Shown one piece after another: positions 48,189 through 59,397 of a stretch of DNA of 64,000 nt. The notes beneath the pieces were generated by a model, which searched no databases, had not been told where the DNA came from, and was given only the letters and a program-made list of their open reading frames with translations. A program made the translations under genes and the position numbers. Source of the DNA: Pseudomonas nunensis (GTDB lineage Bacteria; Pseudomonadota; Gammaproteobacteria; Pseudomonadales; Pseudomonadaceae); contig NZ_CP101125.1 of assembly GCF_024296925.1 (NCBI RefSeq), positions 312,501 through 376,500 on the forward strand, given 5' to 3'. Position 1 is the first letter of the stretch. Every line of letters starts with the position of its first letter.

Positions 48189-49177
48189 GGTGCGCCTCGC
48201 TCCTGGCGGCCGGCGACAAACCGCTCCAGCGCCGGTACACAGAGGTTCATCAGCAACACGGCAAAGGCCACGCCGTCCGGGTAACCGCCCCAGGTGCGAA
48301 TCAGGTAAGTCAACAGTCCCACACCCGCGCCGAACATCATCCGGGCGCCAGGGCTTTTGGCGCCAGACACCGGCTCCGTGACGATAAAGAAAGCACCGAG
48401 CATGCTCGCGCCAGTCAGCAGGTGAAACAGCGGCGAACCGTGTGAGTCCGAGCCCGAGCCGTTCCAGCACAGCAGGCTGATGACGAACAGACTGGCGAGC
48501 ATGCCCACCGGTGCATGCCAACTGAACACCCGCTGTTGCAGCAGGAAGGCACCGCCTGCCAGAAACGCCAGGTTGACCCATTCCACGCCGCGCCCGCCAA
48601 AGTGGCCGAACGCCGAATTGCCGGCGAACAGCTCATCCATGGTGAGGCTTTTGTTGATGCGCAGGCTGTCCAGTGCCGTGGCCTGGACCCAGGCATCCGG
48701 CGTCTGGCTGAAACTGAAGCCGAAGATCTGTTGCAGACCACCGAGCAGGTCCATGGCATGGGATGTCGGCCAATGGGTCATCGGCTGCGGAAAACTCACC
48801 AGCACCAGGGCGAAACCGAGCATGGCCGGGTTGAACGGGTTCTTGCCGACGCCGCCATACAGATGTTTCCCGAACAGCATCGCGGCGGCCGCCGCACTGA
48901 CCGTCAGCCACCACGGGCAATAGGGCGGCAACGCCAACGCCAGCAACGTCGCGGTGACCAAGGCACTGCCGTCGCTCAAGGTCGGCTGGATGGCACGTTG
49001 GCGTAGCTTCAGCACGGCGGCTTCCACCGCCAGCGCCGGTATCGCGGTCAGAATCAGGTTGATCAATACGCCCCAGCCGTACAGCCAAAACAACGCCAGC
49101 GTCCCCGGCACGGTGGCCAGCAATACCAGCTTCATGGCCTGCTGAAGGCGTTCGTCTACCGACTCAAGGGGCGACAT
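48185..49177 (-). CDS. rnfD: RnfD-like membrane subunit
   Basis: The 330-residue NqrB/RnfD-type protein has many helices. [18 protein letters not shown] and the C-terminal [17 protein letters not shown] are family hallmarks. The FMN-attachment region reads [12 protein letters not shown], with Ser where Thr is usual. Its start overlaps the rnfB stop by 14 bases, so no rnfC lies between. Confidence 0.88.
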   Translation of the reverse strand: MSPLESVDERLQQAMKLVLLATVPGTLALFWLYGWGVLINLILTAIPALAVEAAVLKLRQRAIQPTLSDGSALVTATLLALALPPYCPWWLTVSAAAAAMLFGKHLYGGVGKNPFNPAMLGFALVLVSFPQPMTHWPTSHAMDLLGGLQQIFGFSFSQTPDAWVQATALDSLRINKSLTMDELFAGNSAFGHFGGRGVEWVNLAFLAGGAFLLQQRVFSWHAPVGMLASLFVISLLCWNGSGSDSHGSPLFHLLTGASMLGAFFIVTEPVSGAKSPGARMMFGAGVGLLTYLIRTWGGYPDGVAFAVLLMNLCVPALERFVAGRQERGAP

Positions 49178-50375
49178 AAGCCTCCACTAGACGTTCGGCT
49201 TCCAGCAGTCGGGCGCGGGCCTTGTCCATCAACTCGGCAGGCGTATCAGGTTGTCGCTCCAGTTTGCTGACGTCGGCGCGGGCGTAGGCCAATTCGGTTT
49301 TGAGCTGTCGGAGCTGCTTGTCGATAGGACGTTTTTCGACACGCTGCAAATCAGGTAACGGTTGATCGCTGACGGCTTCCGCATCGTGCAAGGCCTGTTC
49401 GGCGTCTTTCAACGCTTGCTCCAATGCCTCGATCTGCTGCGCCGGAGCTTCGTTGGTTTGCGCTTTTTTCAATTCGGCGCGGCGCATGGCCAACTGGATT
49501 TTTGCGCGTTTCAGCTCTGCATCTTTTGCCGGGGCAACCGGTGCCGGAGCTGGCGGTGCGCTGCTTTCCAATTGCGCCAGTGCTCGTTCGGCCGCTTCGA
49601 ATTGCTGTTGCAGCACGATCAATTGCGACTGCTGCTCGAAGGTCGGCGGATGCCCGAACGCCTTCAGTGATTTGTTCAATTGTGCGCGACTCATCGCCAC
49701 GTCGATCTTGGCTTTTTTCAGCGCTGCATCAGCGGTCGCGGCTTTCTGCGCACGGACTCGATCAAGGGCGGCCTGCACCGGATTGAGCGTCACTTCGCTG
49801 GGTTGCGCTGCACGTTGGGCGCGGGCTTCGCGCTCGGCGACTTTCTGTTGTTCTTCACGTTGCAGTCGGGCGTTTCGTTGTTCGAACCGACGCCGTGCAC
49901 GGTTGCGCTTGGTGGCCCGGGCTCGTTGTTCTTCAAGGCTGAACGCCAGGCCGCCGACAATCGGCAGCACCGTGGCCAGCGGCAACGGGTGCATTTCGAT
50001 GCAGTCCACCGGGCACGGCGCCACGCACAGGTCGCAACCGGTGCATTCATCGACGATCACGGTGTGCATCAGTTTCGCCGCGCCAACGATGGCGTCCACC
50101 GGGCAAGCCTGGATGCACTTGGTGCAGCCAATGCATTCAGCTTCGCGAATATAGGCAATCTGCGCCGGTGCCGAACCGCGACTGATGTCCAGTTCCAGCA
50201 CCGGCACTTTCAACAGTTCAGCGAGGGCGGCGATGGTTTCGCTACCGCCCGGCGGGCACTTGTTGATCGACTCGCCGCTGGCAATGCCTTCGGCGTAGGG
50301 CTTGCATCCGGGATGGCCGCACTTGCCGCATTGGGTCTGGGGCAGGAGGGCGTCGATGCGTTGAGTCAGACTCAT
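49164..50375 (-). CDS. rnfB: RnfB-like iron-sulfur protein with long coiled-coil tail
   Basis: The 403-residue protein starts directly with the 4Fe-4S domain (C16-x2-C19-x4-C24, C40) and lacks the N-terminal membrane helix of canonical RnfB. Two ferredoxin clusters follow ([26 protein letters not shown]). The remaining 260 residues are charged coiled coil with at least two RnfC-like repeats ([32 protein letters not shown]). The start overlaps rnfA by four bases, which fixes it. Confidence 0.88.
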   Translation of the reverse strand: MSLTQRIDALLPQTQCGKCGHPGCKPYAEGIASGESINKCPPGGSETIAALAELLKVPVLELDISRGSAPAQIAYIREAECIGCTKCIQACPVDAIVGAAKLMHTVIVDECTGCDLCVAPCPVDCIEMHPLPLATVLPIVGGLAFSLEEQRARATKRNRARRRFEQRNARLQREEQQKVAEREARAQRAAQPSEVTLNPVQAALDRVRAQKAATADAALKKAKIDVAMSRAQLNKSLKAFGHPPTFEQQSQLIVLQQQFEAAERALAQLESSAPPAPAPVAPAKDAELKRAKIQLAMRRAELKKAQTNEAPAQQIEALEQALKDAEQALHDAEAVSDQPLPDLQRVEKRPIDKQLRQLKTELAYARADVSKLERQPDTPAELMDKARARLLEAERLVEAYVAP

Positions 50376-50941
50376 GTTTTGATCAGTCCACTGAATCCGA
50401 GAAAGGCCACTGCGATCAGTCCGGCGCCGATCAATTGGATCGGCAAGCCACGAAAGGGCAGGGGAACATCGTTGTCACGTGTGCGCTGGTGCAGGTCATT
50501 AAACAGGCTCAATACCAGCCAGAAACCCAACCCCGCGCCAAGGCTCAAGGCCGTGGCGTGGAAAAATCCCTGGTCGTCCCCGGCGTTGAGCAAGGTCAGC
50601 CCGAGCACACCGGCGTTACCCAGCAGCAACGGCCAGAGGCCTTCGAACGGAAGTTTTGGCAGTAATCGCGACAGCAGCTGCAGCAGCGGGGCGATCAGCA
50701 AAACGCTCAATGGCAGGAACACGAACAGGCGCAGGCTCGTCAGCTCCAGTGGCACCAGTAACCAATGGTAGAGCGCGTAACCGAGCATACCGACGATCAG
50801 CATCAGGCTCGCCGTGGCAATGCCCAGTGCGTGGACCTGCCTTTGCTCCGAACCCAACAACGGATCGACGCCCAGCGGCCACTGCAACACGAGGTTGTTG
50901 ATCAGGGCGGCGCTGATAAGCGTAAGGAGCAGTTCGGTCAT
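50372..50941 (-). CDS. rnfA: RnfA-like membrane subunit lacking cluster cysteines
   Basis: The 189-residue, six-helix protein is in the RnfA position, with the family start [18 protein letters not shown]. The segments that normally carry the [2Fe-2S] cysteines read [10 protein letters not shown] (instead of LGLCPFMG) and [14 protein letters not shown] (instead of TNCAVLG), so both cysteines are absent. ATG 50941 has AGGTAGA upstream. Confidence 0.84.
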   Translation of the reverse strand: MTELLLTLISAALINNLVLQWPLGVDPLLGSEQRQVHALGIATASLMLIVGMLGYALYHWLLVPLELTSLRLFVFLPLSVLLIAPLLQLLSRLLPKLPFEGLWPLLLGNAGVLGLTLLNAGDDQGFFHATALSLGAGLGFWLVLSLFNDLHQRTRDNDVPLPFRGLPIQLIGAGLIAVAFLGFSGLIKT

Positions 50942-50993
50942 GATCTGTCTACCTGAGCGTCCGTATCCACAAATCGTTGGGCTGATGTTGAAC

Positions 50994-51096
50994 CTGTAGG
51001 AGCTGTCGAGTGAAACGAGGCTGCGATCTTTTGATCTTGATCTTTTTAAAAGCAAGATCAAAAGATCGCAGCCTCGTTTCACTCGACAGCTCCTGC
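50994..51096. repeat. Long near-perfect inverted repeat (family D)
   Basis: Arms of about 45 bases (beginning CTGTAGGAGCTGTCGAGTGA and ending in GATCTTTTGATCTTG) pair almost perfectly. It lies between metG and rnfA. The arm core GGAGCTG...GCTGCGATCTTTTGATC is shared with 59313-59394. Confidence 0.9.
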
Positions 51097-51138
51097 AGGG
51101 AGGAGCCCAAGCTCAGAGATAGTATGGGCCAGACATGA

Positions 51139-51175
51139 AAATCCCACAGTCACGCCAGGCACGACTGTGGGATTT
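51139..51175 (-). terminator. metG terminator
   Basis: AAATCCCACAGTC and GACTGTGGGATTT pair around 11 bases; on the minus strand TTTTC follows. It is 15 bases after the metG stop. Confidence 0.85.
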
Positions 51176-51189
51176 GTTCAGCAAAGTAC

Positions 51190-53241
51190 TTACTTGATGC
51201 GCTGACCCGGCTTGGCGCCGCTGTCGGGGCTCAGCAGGTAGATTTCTTCACCGCCAGGACCGGCCGCCATCACCATGCCTTCGGAAATCCCGAACTTCAT
51301 TTTGCGCGGCTTGAGGTTGGCGATCATCATCGTCAGGCGACCTTCGAGCTTGGACGGATCCGGGTAAGCGCTCTTGATCCCGGAAAGCACGTTGCGTTGC
51401 TCGTCACCGATGTCCAGGGTCAGGCGCAGCAGTTTATCCGCACCTTCCACGGCTTCGGCCTTGAGGATCAGCGCAACCCGCAGGTCAACAGCGGCAAACG
51501 CATCGAACTCGATTTCCGGCGACAGCGGTTCCTTGATTAGTTCACCGTTGCCGGCCGGTGCAGTTTCACCGGTGTCGGTAGCGCTGGCGGTCAGGTCTTC
51601 TTTCGAGGCGTCGGTCATGGCTTGGACTTTTACCGGGTCGATGCGGGTCATCAACGGTTTGAACTCGTTCAACTGATGATTGCTCAGCAGCGTGGCGTGG
51701 TCGTTCCAGGTCAGCGGCGCGACATTCAGGAATGCCTCGGCGTCGGCGGCCAGCAGCGGCAGTACCGGCTTGAGGAAGATCACCAGTTGGCGGAACAGGT
51801 TGATGCCCAGGGCGCAGATGGCCTGGACTTCGTCGTGCTTGCCTTCCTGTTTGTTCAGCGACCACGGCGCCTTGTCGGCGATCCAGGCGTTGGCGCGGTC
51901 GGCCAGGCCCATGATTTCGCGCATGGCGCGAGCGAAGTCGCGAGCCTCGTAGGCGTCGGCGATGCTTGGCGCAGCCGCGAGGAACGCGTCGGTCAGTTCC
52001 GGCGCGGCATTACCTGCCACCAGCACACCGGCGTTGCCTTTCTGGATGAAACCGGCGCAACGGCTGGCGATGTTGACGACTTTGCCCACCAGGTCGGAGT
52101 TGACCTTCTGCACGAAGTCTTCGAGGTTCAAGTCGAGGTCGTCGACACCACGGCCCAGCTTGGCCGCGTAGTAGTAACGCAGGTATTCCGGCGACAGATG
52201 ATCAAGGTAAGTCCGCGCCTTGACGAAGGTGCCGCGGGACTTGGACATTTTCTGACCGTTGACGGTCAGGTAGCCGTGCACGTTGATGCCGGTCGGCTTG
52301 CGCAAACCCGCGCCTTCAAGCATTGCCGGCCAGAACAGCGCGTGGAAGTTGACGATGTCCTTGCCGATGAAGTGGTACAGCTCGGCGGTCGAATCCTTGG
52401 CCCAGAACGCGTCGAAATCCAGGTCCGGACGACGGGCGCAGAGGTTCTTGAAACTGGCCATGTAGCCAATCGGCGCGTCCAGCCACACGTAGAAATACTT
52501 GCCTGGCTCGCCTGGGATCTCGAAACCGAAGTACGGCGCATCGCGGGAGATGTCCCACTGTTGCAGGCCGGCGTCCAGCCACTCGGCGATCTTGTTCGCC
52601 ACGGCGTCTTGCAGGGTGCCGCTGCGGGTCCAGGCCTGGAGCATTTCCTGGAAGTCCGGCAGTTTGAAGAAGAAGTGCTGGGAATCCTTGAGCACCGGGG
52701 TGGCGCCAGAGATTGCCGACTTCGGATCCTTCAGGTCGGTTGGGGCGTAGGTCGCACCGCATTTTTCGCAGTTGTCGCCGTACTGGTCTTCCGTGCCGCA
52801 TTTCGGGCAGGTGCCCTTGATGAAGCGGTCGGCCAGGAACATTTTCTTTTCCGGGTCGAAGTACTGCGTGATCGAGCGCTGGGCAATGTGCCCGGCGTCG
52901 CGCAGCTTCAGGTAGATCTGGCTCGACAGCTCACGGTTTTCTTCGGCGTGAGTGGAGTGGAAATTGTCGAAGTCCACCAAGAAGTCGGCAAAGTCGGCGC
53001 TGTGTTCAGCCTGGACGTTGGCGATCAGTTGTTCCGGGGTGATGCCTTCCTTTTCCGCGCGCAGCATGATGGCCGAGCCGTGAGCGTCGTCGGCGCAGAC
53101 ATAAATGCATTGATTGCCGCGGTGCTTCTGGAAGCGCACCCACATGTCGGTCTGGATGTATTCCAGCATGTGGCCAAGATGGATCGAACCATTGGCATAG
53201 GGCAGGGCGCTGGTGACGAGGATCTTGCGTGGCTCGGACAT
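51190..53241 (-). CDS. metG: Methionyl-tRNA synthetase MetG
   Basis: The 683-residue class I synthetase charges tRNA(Met). The HIGH-type motif is HLGH near residue 21, the zinc knuckle is CPKC with CEKCGA, and the second signature is KMSKSRGT. The C terminus carries an EMAPII-type tRNA-binding domain ([19 protein letters not shown]). The length is typical of the long bacterial form. Confidence 0.97.
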   Translation of the reverse strand: MSEPRKILVTSALPYANGSIHLGHMLEYIQTDMWVRFQKHRGNQCIYVCADDAHGSAIMLRAEKEGITPEQLIANVQAEHSADFADFLVDFDNFHSTHAEENRELSSQIYLKLRDAGHIAQRSITQYFDPEKKMFLADRFIKGTCPKCGTEDQYGDNCEKCGATYAPTDLKDPKSAISGATPVLKDSQHFFFKLPDFQEMLQAWTRSGTLQDAVANKIAEWLDAGLQQWDISRDAPYFGFEIPGEPGKYFYVWLDAPIGYMASFKNLCARRPDLDFDAFWAKDSTAELYHFIGKDIVNFHALFWPAMLEGAGLRKPTGINVHGYLTVNGQKMSKSRGTFVKARTYLDHLSPEYLRYYYAAKLGRGVDDLDLNLEDFVQKVNSDLVGKVVNIASRCAGFIQKGNAGVLVAGNAAPELTDAFLAAAPSIADAYEARDFARAMREIMGLADRANAWIADKAPWSLNKQEGKHDEVQAICALGINLFRQLVIFLKPVLPLLAADAEAFLNVAPLTWNDHATLLSNHQLNEFKPLMTRIDPVKVQAMTDASKEDLTASATDTGETAPAGNGELIKEPLSPEIEFDAFAAVDLRVALILKAEAVEGADKLLRLTLDIGDEQRNVLSGIKSAYPDPSKLEGRLTMMIANLKPRKMKFGISEGMVMAAGPGGEEIYLLSPDSGAKPGQRIK

Positions 53242-53572
53242 GGGGCTCGGCTACTTGATGAAACGGAGGTCGGCCACTATAAAGCGCTGGCGCATATTTT
53301 TCACCCCCGGCACAGGCCATCACGGTCCCTTGTAGCAGCTGGCGAAGCCTGCGTTCGGCTGCGCAGCAGTCGTAAAATCGGACACGGAGGTGTTTCAGGC
53401 AGTGCGCGGTGTCCGGTTTGGCGACTGCTGCGCAGCCGAACGCAGGCTTCGCCAGCTGCTACAGAATGCGTGTGGTCACCGGATAATTGTCACATCCTGA
53501 AAGCATGCCGTCCGGCCTGTAGAACAGGTACGATACCCGCCTGATTTTCCAGTCTTGTTATCGGAGTTGCCC
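53242..53572. other. Divergent metG/apbC gap
   Basis: No gene is supported. Most of it is the long inverted repeat at 53331-53464, and the remainder carries the two promoters. Confidence 0.7.
53331..53464. repeat. Long inverted repeat (family E, TGTAGCAGCTGGCGAAG)
   Basis: Outer arms TGTAGCAGCTGGCGAAGCCT and its complement are followed by inner arms around GCGTTCGGCTGCGCAGCAGTCG. The centre (CGGACAC...GTGTCCG) pairs too, so almost the whole 134 bases could fold. Confidence 0.9.
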
Positions 53573-54667
53573 ATGAGCGCCGTCAATCGCGCAGCGGTGG
53601 AAGCCGTCCTTCGCCAATACACCGACCCTTACCTGAACCAGGACCCGGTCAGCGCCGGGTGCGTGCGCAATATCGACATCCAGGGTGATCGCGTCAGCGT
53701 CCAGCTGGAACTCGGTTACGCCGCCGGCCTGTTCAAAAGTGGCTGGGCTCAGATGTTGGAAATGGCCATCCAGAACCTCGACGGCGTGAGCAGTGCTCGT
53801 GTCGACATCACCAGCGTCATCGCCGCGCACAAGGCCCAGGCACAGATTCCGGGCCTGGCCAACGTCAAGAACGTTGTCGCCGTGGCGTCCGGCAAGGGCG
53901 GCGTAGGCAAGTCCACCACCGCCGCCAACCTGGCGCTGGCGCTGGCCCGTGAAGGCGCCAAGGTCGGGATTCTCGACGCCGACATCTACGGTCCGAGCCA
54001 GGGCATCATGTTTGGCATTCCCGAAGGCACCCGACCGAAGGTCAAGGATCAGAAGTGGTTCGTGCCGATTGAGTCCCATGGCGTTGAAGTGATGTCCATG
54101 GCGTTCCTGACCGACGACAACACGCCGATGGTCTGGCGCGGCCCGATGGTCTCCGGTGCGCTGTTGCAACTGGTGACACAAACCGCGTGGGGCGATCTCG
54201 ATTACCTGGTCATCGACATGCCGCCAGGCACCGGCGACATCCAGCTGACCCTGGCCCAGAAAGTCCCGGTGGCGGGTGCAGTGATCGTCACCACGCCGCA
54301 GGACCTGGCCCTGCTCGACGCACGCAAAGGCGTCGAAATGTTCCGTAAGGTCAACATTCCGGTGCTGGGCGTGGTGGAAAACATGGCCGTGCACATCTGC
54401 TCCAACTGCGGGCATGCCGAGCATCTGTTCGGTGAGGGCGGCGGCGTGAAACTGGCCACTCAATATGGCGTTGAATTGCTGGCGTCGCTGCCGCTGGCGA
54501 TGGCCATTCGCGAACAGGCTGATGGCGGCAAGCCAACCGTGATCGCCGAACCGGACAGCCCGATTGCGCTGGTTTACCAGGAACTGGCCCGCCATGTCGG
54601 CGCGCGGATTGTGTTGCAAGAAGCGGCAACCCCGGCGATGCCGAATATCACCATTAGCGACGATTAA
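53573..54667 (+). CDS. apbC: Iron-sulfur cluster carrier ATPase ApbC/Mrp
   Basis: The 364-residue protein has an N-terminal MIP18/DUF59 domain (about residues 1-85), the deviant Walker A SGKGGVGKSTT near residue 109 and a C-terminal CSNCGH, the bridging CxxC of Mrp/Nbp35 carriers. It moves Fe-S clusters to apo-enzymes. It is divergent from metG, as remembered for Pseudomonas. Confidence 0.95.
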   Translation: MSAVNRAAVEAVLRQYTDPYLNQDPVSAGCVRNIDIQGDRVSVQLELGYAAGLFKSGWAQMLEMAIQNLDGVSSARVDITSVIAAHKAQAQIPGLANVKNVVAVASGKGGVGKSTTAANLALALAREGAKVGILDADIYGPSQGIMFGIPEGTRPKVKDQKWFVPIESHGVEVMSMAFLTDDNTPMVWRGPMVSGALLQLVTQTAWGDLDYLVIDMPPGTGDIQLTLAQKVPVAGAVIVTTPQDLALLDARKGVEMFRKVNIPVLGVVENMAVHICSNCGHAEHLFGEGGGVKLATQYGVELLASLPLAMAIREQADGGKPTVIAEPDSPIALVYQELARHVGARIVLQEAATPAMPNITISDD

Positions 54668-54688
54668 TCACAGAAGAAACACAATCCC

Positions 54689-54779
54689 CTGTGGGAGCGG
54701 GCTTGCTCGCGAATGCGGTAGATCAGTCAACTTATCTGTTGAATGACACGCCGCATTCGCGAGCAAGCCCGCTCTCACA
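54689..54779. repeat. REP-type inverted repeat, family A (one arm mutated)
   Basis: The left arm CTGTGGGAGCGGGC faces a right arm GCCCGCTCTCACA with one change. It lies between the convergent apbC and SDR genes. Confidence 0.87.
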
Positions 54780-54796
54780 TTGGTTATGCGGTGGAC

Positions 54797-55555
54797 TTAA
54801 ATCCGCAACCCGCCATCCATCTCCAGAATCCGGCCGGTGTAGTAGTCGTTCTCGAAAATGTAGGCTGCCGAATGGGCGATCTCATCCGGTTTGCCCATGC
54901 GCTTGAGCGGAATCCCGGCGGTCATTTTCTCCAGCGCTTCCGGCTTCATGCCCAGCGTCATCTCGGTTTCGATAAAGCCCGGCGCAATCCCCGCCACGCG
55001 AATACCGTAGCGCGCCAGTTCCTTGGCCCAGGTCACGGTGGCTGCTGCCACGCCGGCCTTGGCGGCGGAGTAGTTAGTCTGGCCGACGTTGCCAGCGCGC
55101 GAGATCGACGAGATATTGATGATCGCGCCGCTGTTTTTCAGCTCGACCATTTTCGCCGCGACTTCACGGGTGCACAGGAATACGCCGGTCAGGTTGACGT
55201 CGATCACCGCCTGCCACTGGGCCAGGCTCATCTTGGTCATTTCGCCGTCCTTGACCTTCAGCAACAGCCCGTCGCGCAAGATCCCGGCATTGTTAATCAA
55301 GCCATGGATCGCGCCGAAATCTTCGGCGACCTGGGCAACCATGTGCGTCACTTGCTCTTCATTGGCGACGTTGCACAGGTAGGCGCGGGCTTCGACGCCC
55401 TTGGCCTTGCACGCGGCGACGGTGTCATCGAGCTTTTCCTGGTTCAGATCGACCAGCGCCAGTTTCGCGCCCTTGCCGGCGAAATACTCGGCCATCGAAC
55501 GGCCTAAACCCTGGCAACCGCCAGTGATAATGATTACTTTGTCAGTGAGTTGCAT
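54797..55555 (-). CDS. Short-chain dehydrogenase, FabG-like
   Basis: The 252-residue SDR has the cofactor motif [16 protein letters not shown], catalytic Ser in [10 protein letters not shown] and YSAAKAG (Tyr/Lys). The Asp after the second strand (VDLN) suggests NAD(H) rather than NADP(H). It resembles 3-oxoacyl-ACP reductases but no fatty-acid genes are near; it corresponds by position to PA4389. ATG 55555 (MQLTDKV) is chosen over 20 upstream codons. Confidence 0.9.
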   Translation of the reverse strand: MQLTDKVIIITGGCQGLGRSMAEYFAGKGAKLALVDLNQEKLDDTVAACKAKGVEARAYLCNVANEEQVTHMVAQVAEDFGAIHGLINNAGILRDGLLLKVKDGEMTKMSLAQWQAVIDVNLTGVFLCTREVAAKMVELKNSGAIINISSISRAGNVGQTNYSAAKAGVAAATVTWAKELARYGIRVAGIAPGFIETEMTLGMKPEALEKMTAGIPLKRMGKPDEIAHSAAYIFENDYYTGRILEMDGGLRI

Positions 55556-55721
55556 TCGCATGCCCCAATAGCAGGTCGCAGTGGTGATCCTTGTAGAGAG
55601 CCTCTCGATCTGCACCTGATGTGGCCTGGTTGCACATGAGAACTGCCCCGATGGCGTGCTGGATACTTATCTCCAGGCGCCTGTCCGTTTTTTCGACGGA
55701 TTCTATATAAGGAGTCATAAA

Positions 55722-56453
55722 TTGAGCGTTGAAGCGGCCAAGAATGCCCGAGAATTGCTTCTCAAGGAATACCGCGGAGTGCTTTCGACGCACTCCAAGG
55801 CGATGCCCGGTTTCCCTTTCGGTTCGGTGGTTCCGTATTGCCTGGACGAGCAGGGCCGGCCGCTGATCCTGATCAGCCGCATCGCCCAGCACACCCACAA
55901 TCTGCAAAAAGATCCTAAGTGCTCACTGTTCGTGGGCGAGCGCGGTGCCGAAGACGTGCAAGCCGTCGGTCGCCTGACCTACCTGGCCGAAGCTGAAAAG
56001 ATTGAAGACGCCGCCGCTGTCGATGCGGCCGCCGAGCGTTACTACCGCTACTTCCCGGATTCGCAGAACTACCACAAGGCGCATGATTTCGATTTCTGGG
56101 TGCTCAAGCCCGTGCGTCACCGCTACATCGGCGGTTTCGGTGCGATTCACTGGGTCGATCAACTGACCCTCGCCAACCCGTTTGCCGGCAAGGCCGAAGT
56201 GAGCATGGTTGAGCACATGAATGCCGACCACACCAAAGCCATCGCCCACTACGTCGAACTGGCCGGTCTGCCGAAAACCGAACCGGCGCAACTGGCCGGC
56301 ATCGACACCGAAGGCATGCACCTGCGCATTGGCCAGACGCTGTACTGGCTGCCGTTTCAAGCCCCATGTAATACGCCGACACAAGTGCGCGAAGCCTTGG
56401 TTTTCCTGGCTCACGCCGAGCATTGGCCAAAAAATGAAGTGGCCGACGCTTGA
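55722..56453 (+). CDS. hugZ: HugZ-family heme utilisation protein
   Basis: The 243-residue protein has an N-terminal split-barrel FMN-binding-like domain (STHSKAMPGFPFGSVVPY) and a C-terminal DUF2470-type segment with VEHMNADHTKAIAHY, typical of HugZ/HutZ heme oxygenases. The likely start is TTG 55722, ten bases after AAGGAG; an ATG at 55656 lacks a site. It should degrade heme in the cytoplasm to release iron. Confidence 0.85.
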   Translation: MSVEAAKNARELLLKEYRGVLSTHSKAMPGFPFGSVVPYCLDEQGRPLILISRIAQHTHNLQKDPKCSLFVGERGAEDVQAVGRLTYLAEAEKIEDAAAVDAAAERYYRYFPDSQNYHKAHDFDFWVLKPVRHRYIGGFGAIHWVDQLTLANPFAGKAEVSMVEHMNADHTKAIAHYVELAGLPKTEPAQLAGIDTEGMHLRIGQTLYWLPFQAPCNTPTQVREALVFLAHAEHWPKNEVADA

Positions 56454-56519
56454 ATTCACGATATGGCGACGTCATCTAAAGAACACTGGCAAGGCATTCT
56501 TGCGTTGAGGAACCATTTG

Positions 56520-56999
56520 ATGCGCCCTTTTTTATTGCTCTTTGTACTGTTTCCGGTGTTGGAGCTGTTCGTATTCGTCAAGGTCAGCGGGGCCATCGGG
56601 TTTTTCCCGGCCCTGCTGCTGATCATTCTCGGCTCGATGCTCGGCGTGTTCGTGCTGCGCATCGCCGGTCTGGCTACTGCACTGCGGGCCCGTGAAAGCC
56701 TGAACCGCGGCGAGCTGCCGGCCCAGACCATGCTCGAAGGCTTGATGCTGGCATTGGCGGGCGGTCTGTTGATTCTGCCGGGCTTCGTCACTGACGTGCT
56801 GGGCCTGATCATGCTGATGCCGATCTCTCGCCGTCTGCTGGCGAACAAAATGCGCCAGCGCGCCGAAGAACAGGCGATTCGTCAGCGTGCATTCGCCGAC
56901 GACCTGCAATCGCGCGGCGGTCCTGCCCCACGCCAACAACCGTTGGGCCGCGAGCCCAACGTGATCGAAGGCGAGTTTGAACACCACGATCCCAAGTAA
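56520..56999 (+). CDS. fxsA: FxsA family membrane protein
   Basis: The 159-residue protein has three to four helices (FLLLFVLFPVLELFVFVKV, FFPALLLIILGSMLGVFVLR, LALAGGLLILPGFVTDVLGLIMLMP) and the FxsA signature LPGFVTD. FxsA in E. coli suppresses F-exclusion of phage T7. ATG 56520 follows GAGGAA. It precedes groESL, the usual order. Confidence 0.94.
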   Translation: MRPFLLLFVLFPVLELFVFVKVSGAIGFFPALLLIILGSMLGVFVLRIAGLATALRARESLNRGELPAQTMLEGLMLALAGGLLILPGFVTDVLGLIMLMPISRRLLANKMRQRAEEQAIRQRAFADDLQSRGGPAPRQQPLGREPNVIEGEFEHHDPK

Positions 57000-57012
57000 A
57001 GCGTTTCAGCTG

Positions 57013-57034
57013 CACGGCACCTTCGGGTGCCGTG
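57013..57034 (+). terminator. fxsA terminator
   Basis: CACGGCACC-TTCG-GGTGCCGTG: a nine-base stem with a stable UUCG tetraloop just after fxsA. The trailing U-run is poor. Confidence 0.75.
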
Positions 57035-57070
57035 TTCGTTTGCGGGCAGCAACATGAAAAAATTTGCTTG

Positions 57071-57104
57071 CTCGCCCTTGTAATAAGCTTATGCGCCCTT
57101 ATGT
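57071..57104 (+). promoter_or_regulatory. RpoH (sigma-32) promoter before groES
   Basis: CTCGCCCTTGTAA (heat-shock -35 like CCCTTGAA) is followed 13 bases later by CCCTTATGT (like CCCCATnT). It lies about 145 bases before groES. Confidence 0.6.
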
Positions 57105-57246
57105 AACGGTCACCGCAAGGTTTCTGGCGATCATGCCAGACAGACTTCCGCGGTTCGCTTGACGAACCGCACCCGGCACCGCCGGATTTGTTAAACCCGC
57201 CGGGAATACACCGGCCGATGAAAACCACAATTAGGAGAGATCGACA

Positions 57247-57540
57247 ATGAAGCTTCGTCCTCTGCATGACCGCGTCGTCATCCGTCGCAGCGAAGAAGAA
57301 AAGAAAACCGCTGGCGGTATCGTCCTGCCAGGTTCGGCTGCTGAAAAAGCCAACAGCGGCGAGATCCTCGCTGTCGGTACCGGCCGTGTGCTGGAAAACG
57401 GTGAAGTGCGTGCACTGGCCGTAAAAGTGGGTGACAAGGTTGTGTTCGGCCCGTACTCCGGCAGCAACACTGTGAAAGTTGACGGCGAAGACCTGCTGGT
57501 AATGGCTGAGAACGAGATTCTCGCTGTTATCGAAGGCTGA
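57247..57540 (+). CDS. groS: Co-chaperonin GroES
   Basis: The 97-residue subunit of the heptameric lid has the mobile loop [16 protein letters not shown] at residues 17-32. An AGGAGA site precedes the ATG. It is followed by groEL after 49 bases in the same operon. Confidence 0.98.
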   Translation: MKLRPLHDRVVIRRSEEEKKTAGGIVLPGSAAEKANSGEILAVGTGRVLENGEVRALAVKVGDKVVFGPYSGSNTVKVDGEDLLVMAENEILAVIEG

Positions 57541-57577
57541 TTCCCCGCTCATTTTCCCGCTACTACAAAGTATTTAA

Positions 57578-59233
<1,656 letters not shown>

Positions 59234-59257
59234 GCCAGCCTTACCCCTGTATTAAAA

Positions 59258-59285
59258 AACCCCGCCTGCGAAAGCAGGCGGGGTT
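59258..59285 (+). terminator. groEL terminator
   Basis: AACCCCGCCTGC-GAAA-GCAGGCGGGGTT then TTTT; a very stable stem with a GAAA loop. It lies 24 bases after the stop. Confidence 0.95.
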
Positions 59286-59312
59286 TTTTATTGCCTTCTA
59301 TAAAGGGCAAAG

Positions 59313-59394
59313 TCAAAAGATCGCAGCCTTCGGCAGCTCCTACATAAGGGCGGCGTACACCCTGTAGGAGCTGCCGAAGGCTGCGATCTTTTGA
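59313..59394. repeat. Perfect inverted repeat, 31-base arms (family D)
   Basis: TCAAAAGATCGCAGCCTTCG through CTCCTAC pairs perfectly with its complement. The core is shared with 50994-51096. It lies between the convergent groEL and PAP2 genes. Confidence 0.92.
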
Positions 59395-59397
59395 TCT

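Noticed and set aside
49164..49177. Loss of rnfC as a simple assembly gap
   Set aside because: rnfB and rnfD overlap by 14 bases with intact frames, and the neighbouring genes are also overlapped, so a missing segment at this junction is unlikely.
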